Assembly: GCA_016204525.1 (NCBI GenBank)
Contig: JACQKO010000035.1
Location: forward strand, 1 to 7,986
Direction of reading: 5' to 3'
From: Candidatus Levyibacteriota bacterium
Lineage (GTDB): Bacteria; Patescibacteriota; Microgenomatia; Levybacterales; GWA1-39-11
DNA: 7,986 nucleotides
The notes below the pieces were generated by a model that did no database searches, had not been told where the DNA came from, and saw nothing but the letters and a program-made list of their open reading frames with translations. Each line of letters begins with the position of its first letter. Positions within the stretch are counted from its first letter, which is position 1. Positions 1 to 6,281 of this stretch are shown here, piece after piece. The position numbers and the translations under genes were made by a program.

Positions 1-12
1 ATCAATTAGTAA

Positions 13-129
13 TTAAAAAAAATTCAATAAACGAGTTCCTTGTTCTTCTGCCTTTGTTGTACTTATTTCTTGTCCAAACTCTTCTTTCATTATTTTTTTA
101 TACTCCTCTATCGCTTGTTTTGACAACAT
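13..129 (-). CDS. Small conserved protein, 38 aa, third gene of the leftward operon
   Basis: I translated this short frame by hand. It starts at an ATG (127-129 on the minus strand), reads MLSKQAIEEYKKIMKEEF at the N-terminus and ends with TRLLNFF before TAA. The spacing of LS..AI.E(F/Y)K.I...EFG..IS...A...(A/G)TRLL matches a small family of about 40-60 residues that I recall as common in Patescibacteria and other AT-rich genomes. Its function is unknown to me. It is charged, probably helical, and has no membrane segment. It starts 4 bp after the stop of the 750-residue DUF262 gene and is probably co-transcribed with it. Family members usually continue a few residues past LL..F, so this copy may be clipped at its C-terminus. 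An antitoxin-like or accessory role in the module is only a guess. The coding call is moderately sure; the function is not known. Confidence 0.6.
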   Translation of the reverse strand: MLSKQAIEEYKKIMKEEFGQEISTTKAEEQGTRLLNFF

Positions 130-133
130 AATT

Positions 134-2386
134 CTATGTTCGAAATCTTAATCGAATGTATTCTCGTGCCTGATTTCCCTGCAATTCTGAGGTTGAGTTA
201 CCAGCGCGAATAAAAAAATGTTCTTGTTGACCGTCTTTAACATAAATCGGTACTCGTGATGGAGTGCAATCAACTGCCAGTATTCTTTTGCCATCAAGAT
301 CTTCAAAGCGTGGGTGAACATAGACTGTCCAATGAGAGCCAATCCGATCATTCAAAAGGTTCACCAAGTGTAAATGTAGTTTGTCATCACTGGTGAAATT
401 GTCAGAGTCTAAACCCAACGGTTCTTTGTCGTCTGACACTCCGATAATTAGAGTGCCACCTTTACCATTGAGAAATCCGGCAATAGTTTTGAGGACGCTT
501 AGTTCAATTCGGGAATCTGGTTGTCCAGTGTGTAGATTGGTTCTTAGAGACGATTTGAACTCTACCGCGCCGGTTTCACCTTGAGAAATAATATCGGAAA
601 TAGGCATTTCAACCTCTTTTATTGCTTGACCGTCAGTTTTGAGTTTGTGATAAGCGTCTCCAATTAGTTGAGCAATACGCTCACGCCTTCGCATCAAAAA
701 CTCCTTGTATTCCATTTCTTCCCAGTTATCTGGTAATCCATGCCAGTAATAGAGTTGTTTGAGTTCATGTGGTGAAAAACGTTCTATAAGTGGTGGAAGA
801 TATTGTTTGGGGCTGACATCTGAGATTGCAGCGTTGTCGTTCCACTCAAGTATCGCGTAATTGGCAATTTGATTTGTATCACGAAGATCTCCAATACCTA
901 TCTTTTTCAGATACGCTTTTGGAAATAAATGATGGCGTTCAAGCGCAGATCTTGTTGATCTAATCGAAGAGTCAAGTAAGTCTGCCACCTTTTGCTTCGA
1001 AAATAACACATTTGCATCAAGTAGTACGAGAGAGGCGTAATAAGAAAATAGTGATGGACTTCGGGGTGAAGAGGTAGCAAGACTATTCGGCAAATTGATA
1101 GACCAGTAATCATCGGTAAATACTTCTGCACAAATATGTTCAAGTTCAGCTACATAATCATCAGCGTTAGTGATTGATCTGAACCGTGCCAGATCAAACT
1201 CCATCGCTGACTCTGGTGAGCCGGTAAAGCGCCCTGTAAGACTCGACATAAAAAACCATTTGGCAATTACCTGCCGGAGTTTGAACTCCTCAACCTTATA
1301 TTCAGTCCGTCCAATAAGATACAGCGTATAAGCAAACATTAGATTGGTTTGTGAGCTGATATACTCACTGTTTCGGTAACCCGAGAGAGCAATAGCTTTG
1401 AGAAAATCGTGCCAGTAGGTGAGGTTTAGAACGCGCGCCTGAGCATCTTTGAGAACCTCAAACTGGTCGATCCTGCGTTGTTCACTAAACTCCCCGGTCT
1501 CAAGATCTTTGCCTCTTAGAATTGAGTACACATAGTGTAGTCGCGCACGTTTGAAACCAAGTCCTACACTTACCCTCAATAATTGGTCTGGATCAGGTTG
1601 TGAAACAAGATTATATGGAGAGGCTGAACCATCTCCGGGTACTCGTGCAAGCCTACAGAAATCTTCCAGTGCTGTACGTCCTTCGTCCCAGAATACTGAC
1701 ATTAGGGTTAAAATAAAGTCCGATTGATTTAACGGTTTCCCTTCACTGTTAATACGAACAAATATCTCTGCTACCTGTTCTTCATTGATATTTACAGATA
1801 ACTCTAATGCTGTGAAGGGAAAGTTAAGAAGATTTGAGAGCTTAGTAACGGACTGCCTGATTTGTTTTATATCTTCTGGTGAAAAATTGGCTTGTTCTTT
1901 GTTATTCTCAACATAATTATCCACCAACTCGAACATATCCGTTGACTTATCCCAAAGAACAGAGATATTTGGAATAAATGAGCGATCTCTTTTCGTAGCT
2001 GCATCAGCTACCTCAAACTTTTCTGTAATTGGATTAAAAGAGATCTCAATCTTTTCTTTCTCATAGTTCTCGCGTACCACCGGAACACCTCGGATTACAG
2101 CAAAGAGAGAAGTAAGGCGCTGCTGACCGTCAACAATCAAAAGGCGAGGTGGTTTTTGTTTGTTATGTGTACCAATTTGGCGAGTATCTTCATCAAAGGC
2201 GTTTTGCCAGAACAAGAGGTATCCCACTGGATACCCTCGGTACATACTATCGAACAGATCCCGTACCTTCGCATCACTCCACACAAATGGTCTCTGAATA
2301 TCTGGTAAACCAATCTCACCCATCTCGATATAGTTGACGAGCGTTCCTAAATCGTATCTAACTTCTTTGAATAATCTGTCGCTCAT
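134..2386 (-). CDS. DUF262 (GmrSD-like)-HNH nuclease with C-terminal AlbA_2 domain
   Basis: This 750-residue protein is probably a nucleotide-dependent restriction enzyme. The N-terminal DUF262 domain (about 10-290) carries the family hallmarks QRPFVW (31-36), RGYPVG (50-55), VDGQQRLTSL (85-94, the nucleotide-binding/hydrolysis motif) and FVRINSEGKPL (209-219). A DUF1524/HNH-type nuclease segment follows, with ERHHLFPKAYL (483-493) and conserved Asn residues near 505-518. The third part (about 595-750) is an AlbA_2 (Schlafen-like) domain: VEFKSS (608-613), a Gly-rich KGGTLIIGVSDD stretch (642-653) and HFFIRAGNST (723-732). In GmrSD and BrxU relatives, DUF262 senses NTP and DNA modification while HNH cuts. 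The AlbA_2 tail would add nucleic-acid binding, or cleavage as in Schlafens; that part is inference. The gene lies 5 bp downstream of another AlbA_2 gene in the same operon. There is no clear Shine-Dalgarno before the ATG. Its base composition looks richer in G+C than the upstream gene. The domain calls are firm; the target is unknown. Confidence 0.92.
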   Translation of the reverse strand: MSDRLFKEVRYDLGTLVNYIEMGEIGLPDIQRPFVWSDAKVRDLFDSMYRGYPVGYLLFWQNAFDEDTRQIGTHNKQKPPRLLIVDGQQRLTSLFAVIRGVPVVRENYEKEKIEISFNPITEKFEVADAATKRDRSFIPNISVLWDKSTDMFELVDNYVENNKEQANFSPEDIKQIRQSVTKLSNLLNFPFTALELSVNINEEQVAEIFVRINSEGKPLNQSDFILTLMSVFWDEGRTALEDFCRLARVPGDGSASPYNLVSQPDPDQLLRVSVGLGFKRARLHYVYSILRGKDLETGEFSEQRRIDQFEVLKDAQARVLNLTYWHDFLKAIALSGYRNSEYISSQTNLMFAYTLYLIGRTEYKVEEFKLRQVIAKWFFMSSLTGRFTGSPESAMEFDLARFRSITNADDYVAELEHICAEVFTDDYWSINLPNSLATSSPRSPSLFSYYASLVLLDANVLFSKQKVADLLDSSIRSTRSALERHHLFPKAYLKKIGIGDLRDTNQIANYAILEWNDNAAISDVSPKQYLPPLIERFSPHELKQLYYWHGLPDNWEEMEYKEFLMRRRERIAQLIGDAYHKLKTDGQAIKEVEMPISDIISQGETGAVEFKSSLRTNLHTGQPDSRIELSVLKTIAGFLNGKGGTLIIGVSDDKEPLGLDSDNFTSDDKLHLHLVNLLNDRIGSHWTVYVHPRFEDLDGKRILAVDCTPSRVPIYVKDGQQEHFFIRAGNSTSELQGNQAREYIRLRFRT

Positions 2387-2391
2387 ATTAT

Positions 2392-3696
2392 TTATAAAAA
2401 TGTTGTAAATCTATTTGCCTTTTTATAGTAATTTTTCATTATATCTTCGTTAAAGTCTTTCCAGCCAAACATAAACATAAGGCTCTCAATAATTTTTCTT
2501 ATAACTTCATATCTGTCTTTTTCTTCATTTAATTCAATTGCTAAAATAGTATCTGACCAGTAAAAATCACCAGTTGGGCTTTTGTAAATCTTGCTCATAT
2601 CTACATTTACTGGAAACTTCATTCTCATCCAATCAACTCCATTGATAAATACTGAAAATTGGATTAAACCAACAAAACCTGCTTTTTTGTAAACTTCATT
2701 TGAAAGAGATAGAAACTGATCTAATCTTGCCATAATTCTTGTAAGTTCAATATAGTTTTCTGGTTCATATCCGCTATTCTTTGGTGGATTTGAGAGGAAG
2801 AGGATAGTCTCTTTATAAACTATCATTCCTGTGATATGCAGGACGGTAAAATACTTTCGTGTTGATTTGTCCATTGTTCTGTAAATCTCGGTTCCACTTT
2901 GAAAGACGTTTCTATGATCGAGAAATGCAGGAAACCTATCGCTTGTGCCATAGTAGTCGTTTATATTCAAATCTCCCAATAAATCGTAAGATTGTCGAAC
3001 CTCCAATATGGCTTCTGTAGGATAATATGGTGTAATGGTCAAATTAAGCATATCCACAGTATCTGGATCTCTCCTATTTGCAGGTGGCAATATCGTAGAT
3101 CCGGTAATTCCATTTTCAGCCTCATCCCAAACATCGTGAGTTCTGAACCTGTAATCAAGTTCGTCTTTAATTTCTTTTCTAAGTTCAACTGATTTTTCTC
3201 TCTTATTTCTTAACCATTCCCATTGATCAGATGTAGCAAGTTCTTCCCAAGTTCCAGATGAAGATCTATCAGACACCCTAATATAAAGTTCTTTTTTATT
3301 AAACAACCAATGTGGAGCTTCGTGGCTTTCCGGTACATACATTATTAGAAAAGTTTTATTATTTTTATCTGGGGGACAAACGTGATACACGGGAATAGCC
3401 GGAGGCGACATATAACTTAATACCGTATTGGTTACGGTTAATGTAAGATGATCTTGAAAATCAATTCCAACTGCCGGAATTACTGGTTTATCATCTTTAT
3501 TATCTTCAACGCCTACTAAAATCCACCCACCTCGTGTGTTTACAAATGAAGCAATAGCCTTAACTATTGATTTTGAAGAAGAGAGATCTTTTTTGTAATC
3601 AAGATTGATACCTTCTTTTGTTTGAGATTTGCAAAACAGCCGTACATCGTCGGTAGTTACATCATACAATGGTTTTCCAAAAATACTTGTGTTCAT
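2392..3696 (-). CDS. AlbA_2 (Schlafen-type) putative nucleic-acid-binding protein, first gene of the leftward operon
   Basis: This 434-residue protein has an N-terminal AlbA_2 domain (about 10-148). The usual EFK is replaced by LDYKKD (32-37). It is followed by the conserved block IASFVNTRGGWILVGVED (48-65) and the closing strands LIMYVPESHEAPHW (117-130) and ELYIRVSDRSS (136-146). Residues 155-185 are charged and probably helical. The remaining 250 residues match no family I recognise and end in a mixed alpha/beta stretch without membrane segments. AlbA_2 domains bind DNA or RNA, and eukaryotic Schlafens cleave tRNA. Bacterial versions are common in defence islands and in transcription regulators. 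The ATG is the first start after an in-frame TGA and has no Shine-Dalgarno. It heads the operon with the DUF262-HNH-AlbA_2 gene 5 bp downstream and is transcribed away from the methyltransferase gene. It may be a regulator of, or partner for, the large nuclease; that is inference. Confidence 0.82.
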   Translation of the reverse strand: MNTSIFGKPLYDVTTDDVRLFCKSQTKEGINLDYKKDLSSSKSIVKAIASFVNTRGGWILVGVEDNKDDKPVIPAVGIDFQDHLTLTVTNTVLSYMSPPAIPVYHVCPPDKNNKTFLIMYVPESHEAPHWLFNKKELYIRVSDRSSSGTWEELATSDQWEWLRNKREKSVELRKEIKDELDYRFRTHDVWDEAENGITGSTILPPANRRDPDTVDMLNLTITPYYPTEAILEVRQSYDLLGDLNINDYYGTSDRFPAFLDHRNVFQSGTEIYRTMDKSTRKYFTVLHITGMIVYKETILFLSNPPKNSGYEPENYIELTRIMARLDQFLSLSNEVYKKAGFVGLIQFSVFINGVDWMRMKFPVNVDMSKIYKSPTGDFYWSDTILAIELNEEKDRYEVIRKIIESLMFMFGWKDFNEDIMKNYYKKANRFTTFL

Positions 3697-3729
3697 ACAT
3701 TTTCATTGTTATATGGCTTAATATCTACA

Positions 3730-3735
3730 ATTATA
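3730..3735 (-). promoter_or_regulatory. -10 box of the leftward AlbA_2/DUF262 operon
   Basis: The minus strand carries a perfect TATAAT here, 33 bp before the ATG of the 434-residue gene. The best -35 is TTGGAT with a long 19-bp spacer, so the promoter would be modest or activator-assisted. Transcription would start near 3723 and give an untranslated leader of roughly 26 bases. Confidence 0.5.
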
Positions 3736-3789
3736 CAACAAATCAGGGAGTGAAATCCAAAGTAATAATAGATTTGTTCTCGATAAAAC

Positions 3790-3798
3790 TGATATAAT
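3790..3798 (+). promoter_or_regulatory. Extended -10 promoter (TGATATAAT) for the restriction-modification genes
   Basis: TG-A-TATAAT is a perfect extended -10 element, placed 31 bp before the methyltransferase ATG at 3830. No good -35 exists at the right distance, which is normal for extended -10 promoters. The start point should be near 3805, leaving a short leader of about 25 bases without a Shine-Dalgarno. A 7-bp inverted repeat (GTGAAAT at 3750-3756, ATTTCAC at 3797-3803) overlaps the downstream edge of this box and could be an operator, although a chance match is possible. Confidence 0.55.
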
Positions 3799-3829
3799 TT
3801 CACCATAGCCGATAAGCTCAAATATAACT

Positions 3830-4798
3830 ATGACAATGTTAAGTCCCTTATCTAACGTACAACCTACTGAACCTAACCTTTTTGGAGATGCGCTGAATAA
3901 AGGAGTTTTTGTGAAAGATGATGAAAAAATAAATGATAAAGCCAAGCTCTTTTATAAACACCCAAACGGCGAAATATGGGTTGGAGACTCAATAGAATGG
4001 TTAAAAACTCTTGAAGAAGCCTCAGTTGATTTAGTATTTGCTGATCCTCCTTATAACATCAAAAAGGCAGAATGGGATACCTTCGAGTCTCAAGAGAAGT
4101 ACATTGAATGGTCGATGAAATGGATTAAGGAAGCAGCCAGAGTGTTAAAAAAGAATGGTTCGCTATATGTCTGTGGATTTTCGGAGATACTCGCTGACAT
4201 TAAACACCCTGCCAATCAATACTTCAAAGGTTGTCGGTGGATCATCTGGCATTACAAAAATAAAGCAAATCTTGGTAATGACTGGGGTAGATCTCATGAA
4301 AGCATATTACATCTAAGAAAAGGTAAAGATTTTATCTTTAACGTTGATAGTGTGCGCATCCCATACGGCAATCACACCCTCAAATACCCTGTACACCCAC
4401 AAGCTGTTACAAGTCAGTATGGAAAAGAAAAAAATGGCGGTAAGTTGTGGAGTCCAAATCCTAATGGAGCTAAACCAAGAGATGTGTTGGAAATCCCGAC
4501 AATTAGTAACGGCGCTCAGGAAAAAACACCTCACCCTACACAAAAACCAGAAGAATTATTAAGAAAAATAATACTTGCATCATCAAACGAAGGTGATTTA
4601 GTCATAGATCCGTTTTTAGGATCAGGCACTACAGTAGTTACAGCTCAACAACTAAAACGAAGGTGGAAGGGATGTGACATATCCGAAGAGTACTGTAGTT
4701 GGGCAGCAAAAAGGATTGAGAAGGTCAAAGAATGGTCTGTTGATAAGTGGATACAACTTGACTTAGATAATGCCGAGAGGAGAAAATCAATCAGATGA
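3830..4798 (+). CDS. Site-specific DNA methyltransferase, beta-class N6-adenine/N4-cytosine type
   Basis: This 322-residue enzyme transfers a methyl group from S-adenosylmethionine to a base in a specific DNA site and so protects host DNA from the partner nuclease. The catalytic motif IV is ADPPYN (71-76). DPPY mostly goes with adenine-N6 methylation. Motif X is HPTQKP (235-240), and motif I, the SAM-binding loop, is DPFLGSGTT (260-268), followed by CDISEEY (282-288). The order IV then X-I is the circularly permuted beta class. The target recognition region lies between, about 125-230. The length is normal for the class. An ATG two codons downstream (3836) is an alternative start. The stop overlaps the start of the next gene (ATGA), showing translational coupling with the putative endonuclease. 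I cannot read the recognition sequence. An m4C specificity is possible but less likely. Confidence 0.93.
   Translation: MTMLSPLSNVQPTEPNLFGDALNKGVFVKDDEKINDKAKLFYKHPNGEIWVGDSIEWLKTLEEASVDLVFADPPYNIKKAEWDTFESQEKYIEWSMKWIKEAARVLKKNGSLYVCGFSEILADIKHPANQYFKGCRWIIWHYKNKANLGNDWGRSHESILHLRKGKDFIFNVDSVRIPYGNHTLKYPVHPQAVTSQYGKEKNGGKLWSPNPNGAKPRDVLEIPTISNGAQEKTPHPTQKPEELLRKIILASSNEGDLVIDPFLGSGTTVVTAQQLKRRWKGCDISEEYCSWAAKRIEKVKEWSVDKWIQLDLDNAERRKSIR
4775..4783 (+). promoter_or_regulatory. Purine-rich possible ribosome binding site for the endonuclease gene
   Basis: GAGAGGAGA lies inside the end of the methyltransferase gene, with AGGAG 12 nt before the ATG at 4795. The spacing is longer than optimal. 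Re-initiation at the ATGA overlap probably contributes as well. Confidence 0.35.
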
Positions 4799-5748
4799 AA
4801 AACTTAACTTTACATGATTTACAAGCAAGCGTACGAGATAATGCCGCATTTGTAAAAATAGACGATTATCTAAGCATTACCCAAGCCTTTCTTGAGTATT
4901 TACAGCACTCTAATCCTACAAGGATTGTTTCTCCAAGTCAACAACATTACATTTTTTATCAATACAGTAAAAATGATGGTTACAAAATTACACGACCTCT
5001 TAATAGCAACCTATTTATTGAAAAGCCGGAAGATTTTGTTAAAAACTTTGAGAGATTTATAAACTTCTTATCAGATCTGAAACGTCATCAAGAAAAAATT
5101 GTTGATAATTCAACCTACCAAGATTATATAAACTCAAAAGAAATAGACAAGGTAATTTACACATTACAACAATCCATTGGTTGCATCGGCGACTCTTTTG
5201 ATAACGCAAACCAATCAAGAAAAAGAATTGGACAACTATTTGAGGCACTCATCAAATTAGTTATTAAAGAATTGGGTTTGGAATGTGAACCGCGCACGGT
5301 TAATTTACCAATTCCCGATCAAGAGGGATATTTTATGTCTTATCAGTTGGATTTAGTATTTTCAAAAAATAAGGCAATTCTAACCTCAGAAACAAAGTTT
5401 CTTCACCCTTCTGAAATAGTTGGTTCGGTTAAAACTACAAGTAAAGATCGGATTGATAAGGTTTTCTTAGACAAGTTTTTGCTTTCAAGATTGCTAAAAC
5501 GAGACGTAAAAGTAATTGCAGTATTTCTCCACGATGTACAAAGAGCTGTCAGAGGAAACAGTATTTTCGGTATTAACTCAACTTTCAAAACCAATCATTT
5601 TCTCGGATATACTGTCGCACTTAATAAATTAGATGGTGTTTATTATGTTGATCCTCGACCAGAGATGACAAGCAACCCTCGATTAGCTGAACAAATAAGA
5701 GATTTTCAACAATTTCTTATTAAGGATTTGTGGGTTTTGACAAAGTAA
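4795..5748 (+). CDS. Putative type II restriction endonuclease, PD-(D/E)XK fold
   Basis: This 317-residue protein is most simply the nuclease of the restriction-modification pair. It overlaps the methyltransferase stop by 4 bp and is in the same transcription unit. I do not recognise the specific family, but the C-terminal half shows a PD-(D/E)XK layout: a helix RIGQLFEALIKLVIKEL (144-160) with Glu150, then a strand ending QLDLVF with Asp186, then SETKF with Glu199 and Lys201 thirteen and fifteen residues later. A following strand VKVIAVFLHDV (238-248) fits the core fold. The N-terminal 130 residues look mixed and could carry DNA recognition. Making the methylase first and the nuclease second is a common safe order. 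The recognition sequence is unknown. A non-nuclease accessory role is possible but less likely. Confidence 0.75.
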   Translation: MKNLTLHDLQASVRDNAAFVKIDDYLSITQAFLEYLQHSNPTRIVSPSQQHYIFYQYSKNDGYKITRPLNSNLFIEKPEDFVKNFERFINFLSDLKRHQEKIVDNSTYQDYINSKEIDKVIYTLQQSIGCIGDSFDNANQSRKRIGQLFEALIKLVIKELGLECEPRTVNLPIPDQEGYFMSYQLDLVFSKNKAILTSETKFLHPSEIVGSVKTTSKDRIDKVFLDKFLLSRLLKRDVKVIAVFLHDVQRAVRGNSIFGINSTFKTNHFLGYTVALNKLDGVYYVDPRPEMTSNPRLAEQIRDFQQFLIKDLWVLTK

Positions 5749-5816
5749 CAACCCTCCTTTCTCCTCTACTATTTTTATATGCTAAACTTGAAGTGTTAGT
5801 CGTAACGGAAAAACCG

Positions 5817-5858
5817 AGCGATTTGTTCAAGAGTTATCTTGTGCAAGTCGCTTTTTTT
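5817..5858 (+). terminator. Rho-independent terminator after the restriction-modification operon
   Basis: AGCGATTTG (5817-5825) pairs with CAAGTCGCT (5844-5852) in a 9-bp stem with one G-U pair. A second 5-bp stem (CAAGA 5828-5832 with TCTTG 5837-5841) stacks above a 2x2 internal loop and is capped by GTTA. A run of seven T (5852-5858) follows and an A-run (5809-5813) precedes, so it may also work weakly in the other direction. It lies about 70 bp after the endonuclease stop and ends 4 bases before the ATG of the terminase-like gene. It could therefore also act as an attenuator for that gene. Confidence 0.75.
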
Positions 5859-5862
5859 ATTT

Positions 5863-6267
5863 ATGAAAGATAAATTAACGCTGAAACAAAAACTGTTCTG
5901 TGATTATTACCTTGAAAGTCACAGAAATGCGACAGACGCGGTTATTAAAGCTGGCTACAATGTAAGCAAAAAGCATGGCAAACCAGACAGAATGTTGGCA
6001 AGAAACATAGCCTCAGAGAACTTGGCAAAACCTGGCATCAAAAACTATATCCGCGAGAAATTAGAGACTCATGAGCTATCAATCGAAAATGTAATGAGAC
6101 AACACTCATTTCTTATTAACCAATTCGATGACCTGTCTGTTAAGGCTAAGGCTATTGATATGTATTACAAAAAGATAGGCGCTTATGCTTCTGATAAAAA
6201 TGATGAAAAAAAGAATGATAATCTTGACTCGTTTATGGATAGATTAGCCAATATGTTTCCCGATTGA
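5863..6267 (+). CDS. Phage terminase small subunit-like protein
   Basis: This protein of 134 residues (from the ATG at 5863) matches the terminase_2 small subunit pattern. It opens with LTLKQKLFCDYYLESHRNAT (5-24), then an AVIKAGYN helix-turn-helix block (27-34), a region ending LAKPGIKNYI, and a C-terminal oligomerisation-type helix. Terminase small subunits bind phage DNA at the packaging site and hand it to the large ATPase/nuclease subunit. A TTG at 5839 gives a longer frame, but it lies inside the terminator stem, so I chose the ATG. No Shine-Dalgarno is seen. There is no large terminase, portal or capsid gene in view. This is either the edge of a prophage or satellite, or a stranded remnant. 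The C-terminal tail is rich in Lys, Asp and Asn. The family call is good; its activity here is unknown. Confidence 0.75.
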   Translation: MKDKLTLKQKLFCDYYLESHRNATDAVIKAGYNVSKKHGKPDRMLARNIASENLAKPGIKNYIREKLETHELSIENVMRQHSFLINQFDDLSVKAKAIDMYYKKIGAYASDKNDEKKNDNLDSFMDRLANMFPD

Positions 6268-6281
6268 ATTGATTTTACAAC

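Noticed and set aside
907..1143. Minus-strand open frame of 78 codons inside the DUF262 gene
   Set aside because: Shadow frame overlapping the HNH region, with no domain pattern.
3718..3945. Minus-strand open frame of 75 codons across the divergent promoter region
   Set aside because: It overlaps the methyltransferase start antisense and both promoter boxes, resembles no family and has no ribosome site.
5737..5772. TTGACA near the endonuclease stop as a -35 for the terminase-like gene
   Set aside because: No -10 box lies 16-18 bp downstream; the nearest candidate, TACTAT, is 24 bp away, and any transcript would meet the terminator.
5839..5862. TTG start that would add eight residues to the terminase-like protein
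   Set aside because: The added codons fall inside the terminator stem and T-run, and family similarity begins after the ATG at 5863.
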